DNA of 64,000 bases from Haematobia irritans (lineage: Eukaryota > Arthropoda > Insecta > Diptera > Muscidae), in NCBI RefSeq assembly GCF_050003625.1, contig NC_134397.1, forward strand, positions 200,872,899 through 200,936,898. Direction: 5' to 3'. Every line of letters starts with the position of its first letter. The stretch's first letter is position 1. The notes under the pieces are model-generated. The model searched no databases, had not been told where the DNA came from, and worked only from the letters and a program-made list of their open reading frames with translations. Shown here in pieces: positions 45,364 to 55,877 of this stretch. The translations under genes were made by a program, and so were the position numbers.

Positions 45364-45371
45364 CATGTGAT
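45364..45371. repeat. 8-bp target-site duplication, right copy
   Basis: CATGTGAT, matching 42541-42548. Confidence 0.9.
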
Positions 45372-45632
45372 GGTCAGGTATACTTCTTTAGACCATCAAG
45401 AACCCATCAAGAAAAGAGCTTCCAAAAAAGTAGTTTGGATCCCCATTTTGTGATACGGAAGTAGTGCAAACTTCGATCATCTACAATGAATTTTACATGG
45501 GATTGTCATAGGATGGAAGTACTCCATTTGTGGATCCCTTACATTGCCTTAGAAGTTGTGAATTGGAAGTTCATTTGGATGAAGAAATTAAAAAACTAAA
45601 AAACACAAAGACACAAAACTGTGTTACATCGT
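45372..45632. repeat. Diverged H1-like fragment
   Basis: GAGCTTCCAAAAAAGTAG, ATACGGAAGTAGTGC, ACATGGGATTGTCATAGGATGG parallel the H1 middle (compare 3313-3430 and the reverse complement of 14530-14650). The similarity is low. Confidence 0.35.
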
Positions 45633-46084
45633 TTTTTATATCCACCACCATAGAATGGTGATGGGGTATAATAAGTTTGTCATTCCGTGTGTAACACATC
45701 GAAATATCGATTTCCGACTATATAAAGTATATATTCGGAAATCAAGGAGAAATTCTAAGACGATATAAGCATGCCCGTATGTCTGTTGTAATCACGCTAC
45801 AGCCTTCCATAATGGAGCTATCGTCCTGAAATTTGGAACAGATTCGTTTTTTGTTTGAAGGCAGTCCCCATATAAACCAATTTCCCGATTTGGGGTTTTG
45901 GGCTTATAAAAACCGTAGTTTTTATCCAATTTGCCTGAAATTGAATATCTAGAGGTACTTGAGGACCATAAAAAGGTGTGCCAAAAATGGTTTTCATCTT
46001 TCCATGTTTTGGTATAGCCCCCATATAGACCGATGTCCCGATTTTGTTTCTTGGGCGTCGAAACTGTATTTTCTATCCGATGTG

Positions 46085-46334
46085 CACGCAGAGAAGGAAT
46101 ATGATCACCTCAAACATGTTTCAAGAGCAACATGTTATTTTTGTATGGTGACCATGTAATATGTTTGTCACTAAAATGTTATTTTCTCGTCAAATATAAC
46201 CTGCTTGCCGAAATCAGATACATGATTTCCGAGGAAAGAACATGGTTGCGAAAACCATGTTACATGGTCACCACCCAAAAATAACATTTTGCTCTTAAAA
46301 CATGTTTGAGGTGATCATATTCCTTCTCTGGGTG
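46085..46334. mobile_element. 250-bp C-type element with long, near-perfect inverted repeats
   Basis: CACGCAGAGAAGGAATATGA on the left; in reverse complement of the right end CACCCAGAGAAGGAATATGA; pairing continues through TCACCTCAAACATGTTT, GAGCAA-ATGTTATTTTTG and GGTGACCATGTAA, about 75 bp per arm. It is flanked by TG on both sides within R2 (ATCCGAT(T)TGCCTGAAATTG). Non-coding. Confidence 0.85.
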
Positions 46335-47193
46335 TGCCTGAAATTGAAAATCTACATGTATTTTAGGACCATAAACAGGTGTGTCGAAAATGGTCCGTAT
46401 CGGTCCATGTTTTGGTATAGCCCCCATATAGACCGATCTCCCGATTTTTATTCTTGGGCTTCTATAAACTGTATTTATTATCCGATTTGCCTGAAATTGG
46501 AAATCTAGAGGTATTTTTGGGACCCCAAATATGTGTGCCGAAATTGAGGTGTATCAGTCCATTTTTTGGTATAACCCCCCATATAGACCAATCTCTCGAT
46601 TTTACTTCTTGAGCGTCTATAGACTATATTTTCTAGCCGATTTGCTTGCAATTGAAAATCTAGAGGTATTTTAAGATCACAAATAGGTGTGTCGCAGATG
46701 GTGCCTATTGCTCCATATTTTGGTGTAGCCCCCATATAGACCGATCTCCCGACTTTATTTCTTGGGCTTCTAGAATTCGTACTTTTTATCCAATTTGCCG
46801 GAAATTAGAAATATAGACGTATCTTAGGACCATAAAGAGGTGTGTCGAAAATGATCCTGACTGATCTCCCGATCCCGGCTTCTAGAATTCGTAGTTTTCA
46901 CCCAATTCGTCTGAAAGTGGAATTCTAGAGGTATTTGTATAGGCCCCATATAGAGCTAACTCCTGAATTTATTTCTAAGACTTCTGGAATCCGGCTGACC
47001 ACAAATAGGAATATGGTGTGTGTCGACCCTTGTTTTAGTAGTAGATTTAACTCCTTGGGCTTCTAGAAACCGTAGTTTTTAGCCGATTTGCACAAAAATG
47101 TAAATTTAGACCCTCAAAAATCTGTATCGCATTTATTTTTACCGGTCCATTTTGCAAGGCATCGATATAGACCGATTTAACTTATTGAAGGTA

Positions 47194-47395
47194 CACCCAA
47201 AGAAAAAATATGTTCCTCCGAAATTAAATTTTAGACAAACGAAATTCCCCTTTCGTATAAAGTATTTTCGCTTAGAGCAAAGTAATCTGAATTTTTGATA
47301 AGCGATTCAACGATTGTCTATGAAATTTGTGTCAAAAAAAAAACGTTGCTTGTCTAAAACTTCGTTCCTTAGAAAAGAAAAAACTTCTTTCAGGG
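47194..47395. mobile_element. 202-bp C-type element
   Basis: Left CACCCAAAGAAAAAATATG...CCTCCGAAATTAAATTTTAG; right in reverse complement CCCTGAAAGAAGTTTTTTC...GGAACGAAGTTTTAGACAAG. TA on both sides. The internal TTTTAGACAAACGAA also occurs near the left end of the element at 19990, linking the two. Confidence 0.75.
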
Positions 47396-47631
47396 TATAG
47401 CAGGCGCACAGATCATGAAAATTGCTTGAAACTGAAAGTAAAATTTCCAGATTTTACTCATCGTATTCATTTAAATAATGGAGGAAAAATCTACAGATTT
47501 AAGATTTCAGATCAAGGCGTTATTTCATCATATACACGATATGTTTACGATTTATCTAAAACTCAAACAAAATTGGTTCTCATAAATCCAGAATCTGATC
47601 TGGTCTTCATAGGTAGAATCTTTAAATTTGA

Positions 47632-48668
47632 AATTCTGAGTCGATCTAAGCATGTCCGTCTGTTGAAATCACGCTAACTTCCGAACGAAACAAGCTATCG
47701 ACTTGAAACTTGGCACAAGTAGTTGTTATTGATGTAGGTCGGATGGTATTGCAAATGGGTCATATCGGCCCATTTTACGAATAGCCCCCATATAAACGGA
47801 CCCTCAGATTTGGCTTGCGGAGCCTCTAACAGAAGCATATTTCATCCGATCCGGTTGAAATTTGGTACATGGTGTTGGTATATTGTCTCTAACAACCATG
47901 CAAAAATTGGTTCACATCGGTCCATAATTATATATAGCCCCCATATAAACCGATCCCCAGATTTGGCTTGCGGAGCCTCAAAGAGAAGCACATTTCATTC
48001 GATCCGGCTGAAATTTGGTACATGGTGTTGTTATATGGTCTCTAAAAACCATGCAAAAATTGGTCCACATCGATCCATAATTATATATAGCCCCCATATA
48101 AACCGATCCCCAGATTTGGCTTGCGGAGCATCAAAGAGAAGCACATTTCATTCGATCCGGCTGAAATTTGGTACATGGTGTTATATATAACCGATCCCCA
48201 ATCACACAAAAATTGGTCCATATCGGTTCTCAATCACGGTTGCCACTCGAGCAAAAATAATCTACCAAAATTTTGTTTCTATAGAAAATTTTGTCAAAAT
48301 TTTATTTTTATACAAAAATTTTGTCAAAATTTTATTTCTATAGAAAATTTTGTTAAAATTTCACTTCTATAGAAAATGTTGTCAAAACTTTATTTCTATA
48401 AAAAATTTTGTGAAAATTTTATTTCTATAGAAAATTTTGTTAAAATTTTATTTCTATAGAAAATTTTGTCAAAATTTTATTTCTATAGAAAATTTTGTCA
48501 AACTGAATTATAGACGTATTTAATCGGTCTTTTTTGATATAATATATACTAGGTATGGTCTACAATTTAGAAGACAGCGTTAGGAGGTTTTAAGATACCT
48601 TGCCATCGGCAAGCGTTACCGCAACTCAAGTAATTCGATTATGGATGGCAGTGTTTAGATGAAGTTTT
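47632..48668 (-). repeat. R1 element with 29-bp array, joined to R2
   Basis: Begins in the R1 right-end block (CATGTCCGTCTGTTGAAATC), three full R1 units, then AATCACGGTTGCCACTCGAG at about 48232, about eight 29-bp units (48262-48500), GACGTATTTAATCGGTC and part of the left-terminal block, truncated before its hairpin. Confidence 0.82.
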
Positions 48669-48931
48669 TTATTGATTTTCTATTTTTGTGGTGAAATTTA
48701 TTTGTCCAAAACTAAAATTTTCACTTAAAATAGCCTAATTTCGTACTTTCTAATACTTGAAAAAATCGATAGGGTTCCCGGGATGCACTTTAAAAAGAAT
48801 GTTTGTGGACTTGTCCAAAAGAACTGCATCGGAAGTGGAAAAAATTCGATAGGGGATTCCACAACTTTCAAATTCGTTTGCTGGGGAAAAGGAAGGATCT
48901 TTTCACTCGTCCGCAGGTTAAAAAGAAATGC

Positions 48932-49129
48932 ACGTAAAAAAAACTAAATTATACCATATACTTCAAAGTATTTTTTTTTAATTAAGTCATAGCCTAAAGC
49001 TTTATATCTTTAATACGAAGATGGAATATATCAGTTTAATGAAAAAAAAAATTAAAGTTTATTTTATCATTCTCTTCGATATTGTGTAAATTTGCATGCT
49101 TTTTCATATTAGGTCAATATTTTTCAGTG
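48932..49129. mobile_element. 198-bp C-type element
   Basis: CACGTAAAAAAAACTAAATT to GGTCAATATTTTTCAGTG, an inverted CAC(G/T) pair. The flanking dinucleotides are TG and TA, so any duplication is imperfect. Confidence 0.45.
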
Positions 49130-49139
49130 TAGATGCTCA

Positions 49140-49370
49140 ATAAGTCGAGAGATCCGCTTATATGGAAGCTATATCAAAACGTGGACCAGCTTCGAAAAAT
49201 TCGAGCGTGTAGCGTAATCACTGCAGACTACAGTTAAACAGACACAGGGATATTGTTAGTTCGTCTTTAAATTGCACCCTTTATATTGTCAGAAATCAAT
49301 ATTTCGATGTCTTACAAACGGAATGGCGAACTCTTTACACACCACTCATTCTATGGTGGTGAGTATAAAC
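49140..49370 (+). repeat. Degraded R2/R1-type right end
   Basis: GAGAGATCCGCTTATATGGAAGC, ATATCAAAACGTGGACC, GACACAGGGATATTG, AATATTTCGATGTCTTACAAACGG and ATTCTATGGTGGTGAGTATA match R2 ends at low identity. Confidence 0.6.
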
Positions 49371-50180
49371 AAAAACATTTCTGAATCTATGCACCATTAA
49401 TCAATTTTGTCTTGCAGACAATTTATTTGTAAATATTTTTAATCTTTTCTATAATATGCGAAAATAAATCAGCCCCTCTGAACTGTAGCATACGTCATGC
49501 GAAAACAGTGTACGATTCGAACAACGTACAACACACGTCAACATGCAAAATTTCTTTCTTTCAAAATAGACTTCGCAACAGGATACGAAATAACCACCAC
49601 CACCACCACAAATTATTGCAGAATTGTCTGAACATTGGTTCAAAAATAGCAACTGATGTCAAATTAAAATAGAGATGAGATTTACTTGGATGACAAGTAT
49701 TATGGAAATATTATTATGACTCAATTGGAAGGTAGCAGGTTATTTTTGCATCAAACCTCTAGCAGATTTCTTTTTTATTGTTCACCACCCAAGGGACCAA
49801 TTTGTTAAAAAAAGACACGCGTTTATTACTGGTTGTGGGGAAGGCAAATTTCACATAAGCAGTTATGCAAAAAACCAAGTCATATTCATATCATATTGCG
49901 TAGAATAACATGCAACATAAGTGATGTTTTGTCAAAAATGTATGAGCTGGAAATATAAGGGTAGTTCACTTCATCAAAAGGGAAGCTTATGAATGCTAAC
50001 CACTATGTATAAATTATTGTTTAATAAACAACAAATTTTCCATGTTTCTTGTGAAAAATTAACATTATGCTCTTGAAACCTGTTTGCATGCAGAAACAGT
50101 GCTACTTGTAGATCTACCTTTGGTGTCCATCCGTCTGTATATCTTTTATAAAACTTCACAAGATGCTTATACATATGATA
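49371..50180. other. No gene recognised
   Basis: No motif. A short ACCACCACCACCACC run lies near 49592. Confidence 0.4.
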
Positions 50181-50309
50181 TCTGGTGTTCCTCAAGATAG
50201 CCATTTATGATCAGTTCCGTTTAATGTATATGTGAAAGATCTTCCGTCAGTTTTTGTATCATCGGGGGGATTTTGATGAACACCGATGATATGAAGTTGT
50301 ATCTTTCAT
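50181..50309 (+). pseudogene. LINE reverse transcriptase fragment (jockey-like), frameshifted
   Basis: One frame reads SGVPQDSHL, stop, SVPFNVYVKDLPSVFVSS, matching the reverse-transcriptase block S/R-G-V-P-Q-G-S-x-L-G-P-x-L-F-N-x-Y-x-x-D-L-P. After a one-base shift another frame reads LMNTDDMKLYLS, the catalytic YADD box with YA changed to NT. The two boxes sit at the expected distance. Stops and the shift show it is dead. Neighbouring sequence to about 50530 may belong to the same element but is too decayed to place. Confidence 0.65.
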
Positions 50310-50918
50310 AGTGATTCTTGATTCTTGATCATGATTCTGCGCTGTTGAATACTTTCTGGTGTCTGCAACTCTTATAATATTGCAGGGTTCAATGGCATCC
50401 TTACTGACCATCTTTTTGTGTATGTTGAACCTTATTGAGTACCGCGGAGCCCTTGTTGACTCAACGGCCTCATTACTGACCAACATCTCGACTATACCAA
50501 AGAAAAGTACATTTCTAAAATCAAGTTTCAAATTCTTATTTTTAGCCTGAATTCGTACTTATAATTTAAAGTACGCAAATACTAAGTTATACTCATATTC
50601 AGTACAGAATATGCTTATTTGTGCAATTCAAGTACCTAAAGTTTGATTTAATCTTGTTTTGAGTTAAAACAAGAAAATTTTTACTTAATTCGTCTGTGAG
50701 AGTTAGGCGCTGCGATCACAAAATAGTGTTTTTTTCTCCTCGATGCTCTCATCGAACCCGAGCATCGTGCGTGTGTGTGTGCTTACTGTTTGGCTTGCAT
50801 TTGATTTGCTATCTTAAGCCAACTTTGGCTTAAAATAAAAAAAAACTTTTACTTTATATTCATTTATGAGCCAATTGGACTTCAAAATAAAGTTTTGCTC
50901 TCCTTGTTACTCCTACAG

Positions 50919-51096
50919 ATGTTTAACCTCCAAAAACTGGGTTTTTGATTGCATTTTGTTTCTCAAATTCTTTTAGTATTATTGTGTACTTATAACCTAA
51001 GTGACAGTGAAGTATTTATGTCTCCTCACATGAAATTGAGGAGCACGAAAAATTATGTATCTAAAGAAGTGAATGCATCATACAATTATTTAAAAG
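50919..51096 (+). pseudogene. Candidate signal-peptide exon, copy A, with stop at codon 10
   Basis: Same exon as 51454-51631 with acceptor CTCCTACAG and donor GGTAAGT. Codon 10 is TGA (50946-50948) where copy B has CGA, ending translation after MFNLQKLGF. It also shows S-to-M-P (ATGTCTCCT for TTGTCTCCT) and R-to-S changes in the later part. Either copy A decayed after duplication or the ancestral exon was already in copy B form. Confidence 0.6.
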
Positions 51097-51107
51097 GTAA
51101 GTAAAAA

Positions 51108-51252
51108 CAAGTATATACGGCCGTAAGTTCGGTCAGGCCGAATCTTATGTACCCTCCACCATGGATTGCGTAGAAACTTCTACGAAAGACTGTCATCCAC
51201 AATCGAATTACTTGGGTTGTGGTATCTTAAAACTTCTTAACATCGTTTTCTA
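51108..51252 (+). repeat. R1 left-end fragment in duplication copy A
   Basis: CAAGTATATACGGCCGTAAG, hairpin TTCGGTCAGGCCGAA and the block through CATCGTTTTCTA, cut off at the C element and the duplication boundary. Confidence 0.85.
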
Positions 51253-51439
51253 CACTGAAAAAACAGTGAACCCACCAGGAAGAAAAATTTCGGTTAATTT
51301 TAGAAAATTTTGAATATTTTTAGAAAATTTTAACTAAACAGTATAACAAACGCTGGCATCACGCCGATGTCATAAAAATAAGTAAATATTTCTCGACAAA
51401 TTCAAGAAAATTTATTAGACATAATTAAGTTTTTTCATT

Positions 51440-51974
51440 TGTTACTCCTACAGATGTTTAACCTCCAAAAACTGGGTTTTCGATTGCATTTTGTTTGTCA
51501 AATTCTTCTAGTATTATTGTGTACTTATAACCTAAGTGACAGTGAAGTATTTTTGTCTCCTCACATGAAATTGAGGAGAACGAAAAATTATGTATCTAAA
51601 GAAGTGAATGCATCATACAATTATTTAAAAGGTAAGTAAAAACAAGTATATACGGCCGTAAGTTCGGTCAGGCCGAATCTTATGTACCCTCCACCATGGA
51701 TTGCGTAGAAACTTCTACGAAAGACTGTCATCCACAATCGAATTACTTGGGTTGTGGTATCTTAAAACTTCCTAACATCGTTTTCTACACTGAAAAAACA
51801 GTGAACCCACCAGGAAGAAAAATTTCGGTTAATTTTAGAAAATTTTGAATATTTTTAGAAAATTTTAACTAAACAGTATAACAAACGCTGGCATCACGCC
51901 GATGTCATAAAAATAAGTAAATATTTTTCGACAAATTCAAGAAAATTTATTAGACATAATTAAGTTTTTTCATT
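51440..51974 (+). repeat. 535-bp tandem duplication, copy B
   Basis: Repeats 50905-51439 and then continues into the remainder of the C element (GGTAAAGAAAATTTTG), so copy B has the ancestral right flank and copy A the ancestral left flank. Confidence 0.92.
51454..51631 (+). CDS. Candidate first coding exon with signal peptide, copy B
   Basis: A 178-bp open segment bounded by a pyrimidine-rich acceptor (CATTTGTTACTCCTACAG) and a consensus donor (AAAAGGTAAGT). It starts with ATG exactly at the acceptor and reads MFNLQKLGFRLHFVCQILLV then LLCTYNLSDSEVFLSPHMKL, with a hydrophobic core at residues 11-27 typical of a signal peptide and probable cleavage near residue 28. The last full residues are NYLK, ending in phase 1. 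The downstream intron would contain R1 and C elements. I do not recognise the family; the EVFLSPHMKL tract faintly recalls the N-terminus of secreted prolyl 4-hydroxylase alpha subunits, but that is speculative. Downstream exons would be outside or beyond this repeat block. Confidence 0.45.
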
Positions 51975-53594
51975 TGGTAAAGAAAATTTTGTAGTTTGAA
52001 GGAAAAAATTTGAGTTCAAAATTGCAAGAATGTCTTTAGTGATATACGAAGTTCATGATGAACGCATTTGCAGTAAAATTTACAAATTTAAAGAAATATT
52101 GAACTATTTTGTGGAAGACACGAATTTAGTTAATCTTTATCCTTAATTTGTGTATATTTTTGTCCTCGGTTAGAGAGTAGAGGAAACTTTCTCCATACTT
52201 AATAACTCCATGAACTAAAATAAAGTTAAATTGGCTTTAGTGAAATAGAGAGTTCACTTTTTTTTGAGTGTAAATTGTGAGTTAGTCCATAGGTGGTATA
52301 TATTAGACAAAAAAGTTTTGTATAGGTAAGTCTAATAATAATTACGAATCGACATGGAAATTGAAATATGGGGGTCGCTTATATGGGGGCTATATAGAAT
52401 TATGAATTTGATATGGACCAATTTATCTGAGGGCTATATATAACTATAGATCGAAATAGACCTAGTTAGGCATGGTTGTTAACGTCATATACTAGCACAA
52501 TGTAGCAAATTTCAACTGACTCGGATGAAATTTGCTCCTCCAAGAGGCTCCAAAACCAACTGTCGGGATCGGTTTATATGGGGGCTATATATGATAATGG
52601 ACTGATATGGACCACTTTTGGCATGGTTGTTAAATATCATATACTACCACCACGTACCAAATTTCAACCAGATCGGATAAATTTTGCTTCTCCAAAAGAC
52701 ACCGGAGGTCAAATATTAGGATCGGTTTATATGGGGGCGATATATAATTACGGACTGATATAAACCAATTCCTGCATGGTTGGTGGATACCATATACTAA
52801 CATCACGTACCAAATTTCAACCGAATCGGATGAATTGTGCTCTTCCAAGGGGCTCCGGAGTTCAAATCTGGGGATCGGTTTATATGGTGCCTATATATAA
52901 TTATTGACCGATTTCGACCACTTTTTGCACGTACCAAATTTCAACTGAATCAGATAAATTTTGGTCTTCCAAGAGGCTCCGGAGGTCAAATCTGGTGATC
53001 GGTTTTTATGGGGGTTATATATAATTATGAACCGATGTGGACCAATTTTTGTATGGTCATTAGAGATCATATACTAACACCATATACCAAATTTCAGCCG
53101 GATCGGATGAAATTTGCTTCTCTTAGAGGCTCCGCAAGCCAAATCGGGGGATCGGTTTATATGGGGGCTATATATAAATATGGACCGATGTGGACCAATT
53201 TTTGCATGGTTGTTTGAGACCATATACTAACACCATGTACCAAATTTCAGCCGGATCGGGTGAAATTTGCTTCTCTTAGAGCAATCGCAATCCAAATTTG
53301 GGGGTCCGTTTATATGGGGGCTATACGTAAAAGTGGACCGATATGGCCCATTTGCAATGCCGTCCGACCTACATCAATAACAACTACTTGTGCCAAGTTT
53401 CAAGTCGATAGCTTGTTTCGTTCGGAAGTTAGCGTGATTTCAACAGACGGACGGACGGACATGCTCAGATCGACTCAGAATTTCACAACGACCCAGAATA
53501 TATATATACTTTATGGGGTCTTAGAGCAATATTTCGATGTGTTACAAACGGAATGACAAAGTTAATATACCCCCATCCTATGGTGGAGGGTATA
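51643..53594 (+). repeat. R1 element, complete, interrupted by a C element
   Basis: Left end at 51643 (CAAGTATATACGGCCGTAAG) with the same T in the hairpin (TTCGGTCAGGCCGAA) as copy A; interrupted at 51788-52270; then about eight units; right end with GACGGACGGACGGAC near 53446 and GGTGGAGGGTATAATA near 53582-53594. No 29-bp array. Confidence 0.88.
51788..52270. mobile_element. 483-bp C element in R1
   Basis: CACTGAAAAAACAGTGAACCC to GAGTTCACTTTTTTTTGAGTG; in reverse complement the right end is CACTCAAAAAAAAGTGAACTC. TA on both sides. R1 reads TTTTCTAAATTGTGAGTTAG once it is removed, as in 39284-39300. Non-coding. Confidence 0.85.
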
Positions 53595-53994
53595 ATAAAG
53601 TTTATTATTTTAAAATAATCATTGGATTTGGCCGCCATAGTTGAATTTTATGTATTTTTCTTTTCATTACAAATGTACACCCTCAAAAAAAATCGCTTCT
53701 TTAACATATGTTCCAAACATATTTTGCAGGAAGCACATATATTATGGGATACTGCCGAAACATTAATATGTTTGTTTTATGTGAACATATTATATGTTTG
53801 GAAGCATTTTGAGCCCAAAAATATTATATGCTTGGAAGAATTTTTCCCAAGGACGATTGTGCTCATTCCCTAACATACTCGTAATTTTCACTTCCACGAA
53901 ATATTTTAGTTCTTGGCACCTTTTTCTGTAATACAAATAATGTTGAAGAAATTATTCACTTTTATAAATTTTTTAAATTTTACCTTTCGCCTGC

Positions 53995-54056
53995 ACGGAG
54001 AATCGAACCGAGGACCATACAGTTTGTAAGCCAACACACTATCCACTGGACTACGT
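53995..54056 (-). other. tRNA-like sequence (A and B boxes)
   Basis: Minus strand: CAGTGGATAGTGTGTTGGC and CGGTTCGATTCTCCGTGC. The B box is intact here (GGTTCGATTC), unlike the matching copy at 20311. It lies inside a mobile element. Confidence 0.5.
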
Positions 54057-54174
54057 CACTGTTATAGTCACCAGTAGATAATTATCGTTATAAGTTACAT
54101 TTATATAGCATAGTTTGCAGCGCCCACGAGCCCATGCAAACATAACATTATTTAACAGAAACATGCATTTGTTT

Positions 54175-54224
54175 GCCACGTGGAGCAGTGGTTAGGGTCG
54201 TGGGTTCAATCCCTACTCGGACCG
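54175..54224 (+). other. tRNA-like sequence, internally deleted
   Basis: GCCACGTGGAGCAGTGGTTAG runs straight into GGTCGTGGGTTCAATCCCTAC, so about 20 bp of the tRNA middle present at 20499 are missing, and the B box has A for G. Confidence 0.5.
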
Positions 54225-55324
54225 AACACTTTTTTTTTTTAATTTACACATTTGTATTTATACTTAAATTTTTATAATGAAACTTCGAAATGTGGGTTAT
54301 TAAAGATTTATAGTCAGTAACAGTGCTAACCTAACCTATTAAAGATTTATAGTCAGTAACAGTGCTTGATATAAACGAAATTGACTGATTTTTGGATAAT
54401 TTTTTTTTTTTTTGCAAAAATAACAATTTTTTGGCGTGAACAGTTTTTTACTAGCATTTAACACCATCGCTCTAAAATGCCTTTTATTTTTCTTTAATAA
54501 TTCATTTTAAAGAAAATAAACTTTTTAAATTGTTTTAGCTGCAAAACTCGAACTTAATGGCCGCTTTTATATTTGAAGGTGTCCGTCAACTCCTCGTTGA
54601 CTACTTATTAATAAAGAGGAACTAAACTTTGTTTTTATACATTTTATTGTGTAATTTTTCACTATTTCCTCCTTATTTCATTTTACTGTCCCAAATCTAA
54701 AAAGAGTATAGTGCCCTTTCGTTATTTTTATGAAGACCACTGATTTCTTTTAACGAACCAAGAAAAAAATTGTGTCCATAATGCCAAAATGCTGCTCTCA
54801 AGGCGAAAACATGTGCTGTTTGTTTTTCAAATGTCTATTCTCTTGGTTCCGAATGTCTATTCTCTTTATTCAAATTAAATAATATTTAGACTTAAGCATA
54901 TCAAATTTTTGGCCTTATCATAAAACAGTTTTCCGAAACAACATACAAGCGGTTTCACAAAAATTGTTTTCTTTTGATTCTTTCGCGGTGTTATGGTGAT
55001 ATCTTTCGTCAAATCTCCCGGTTTCCATCTCTATTTCTTTCTCTATACTCTCTCTGTCGCTTTGAATAAAATATCACAACATATGTATGTTTAATCGAAA
55101 TTTGTAAATTTATATATGTTTGCATTCACACATATGATTTTTATGAAACATTCATGCCCCAAACATAATATATTCTAACATATTAACATAGATGTCCCAA
55201 ACATTTAGTGTTAGTTTAGGAACATTACATGTTTGCACTTAAATATATTGTGTTTTAAAATTGTGCCCGAAACACATTTTGTTTATATCGGAACATATGA
55301 AAAACATATTTTTCTAACAGTGTA

Positions 55325-55877
55325 TGTATTGATATTTAATTAAGTAGCGTTTTTTTTTTTTGATGTTCTGTAAAAAAAAAATATATAATAATGGGGCTTT
55401 TCTCAAACATGCATCACAACAACGACATTAATTTTGAAAAACAAAATCTACTTTATTTTGACAACATTATGGCAATGCGTTGAGTGTAGGGTTGCTGAAG
55501 TAATACAATAGAAAATAAAGCAATTTGCATTTAAAATATGAAAACAAATTTCTCTTTAACTTTGACAAAATTCTCCTCTTGAGCTGGCTATTCACATAAC
55601 AAGTAACAAAGAGAAAAATCGGTTGAAGTCGAATGATCTGATACTTTAAGCCATCGTGAGGTAAGAGATATTTTATAAGGTTATATTTCGCAAAACTTTT
55701 TTTAAGATTTTTGTTTATTTGTTTATTCTGCAGAAAAATAAATTAAGTTGAATATAAAATAAAAAATTAATAAAATATTTAAAGAATTTGAAAATTTTTA
55801 ATCTGAATAGCACCGATAACACCGAAACAAAGTAAACCATCTTATTGGAAGAATAAACTGTTACTGTTAAAACCACA
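55325..55877. other. No gene recognised
   Basis: AT-rich spacer between two C elements. No motif seen. Confidence 0.4.

Larger units (their letters stand above)
45633..47631 (-). repeat. R2 element with two inserted short elements, fused to R1
   Basis: Right end ATCCACCACCATAGAATGGTG; GTATGTCTGTTGTAATCACG; about seven R2 units with CCCCCATATAGACCGATCTC. It is split by C-type elements at 46085-46334 and 47194-47395. After GGTAGAATCTTTAAATTTG (about 47632) it switches to R1 sequence GAAATTCTGAGTCGATC instead of continuing to its own left end. Confidence 0.8.
50905..51439 (+). repeat. 535-bp tandem duplication, copy A
   Basis: From TGTTACTCCTACAG to AAGTTTTTTCATTT. Copy B follows without a gap at 51440. 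The two differ at only a few bases, so the duplication is recent. The unit holds a candidate exon, an R1 left end (51108-51252) and the first part of a C element (51253-51439). Confidence 0.92.
53678..55322. mobile_element. 1.6-kb C element with two opposed tRNA-like heads
   Basis: Left CACCCTCAAAAAAAATCGC...AACATATGTTCCAAACATA; right in reverse complement CACTGTTAGAAAAATATG...CATATGTTCC. TA on both sides (53676-53677, 55323-55324). The central segment (about 53900-54400) is a relative of 20210-20760: TTAGTTCTTGGCACCTTTTTC, opposed tRNA-like sequences, GCATAGTTTGCAGCGCCCACG, AGTCAGTAACAGTGCTTGAT. A stray TAACCTAACCTATTAAAGAT with a 40-bp local repeat lies near 54326. No transposase. Confidence 0.7.
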
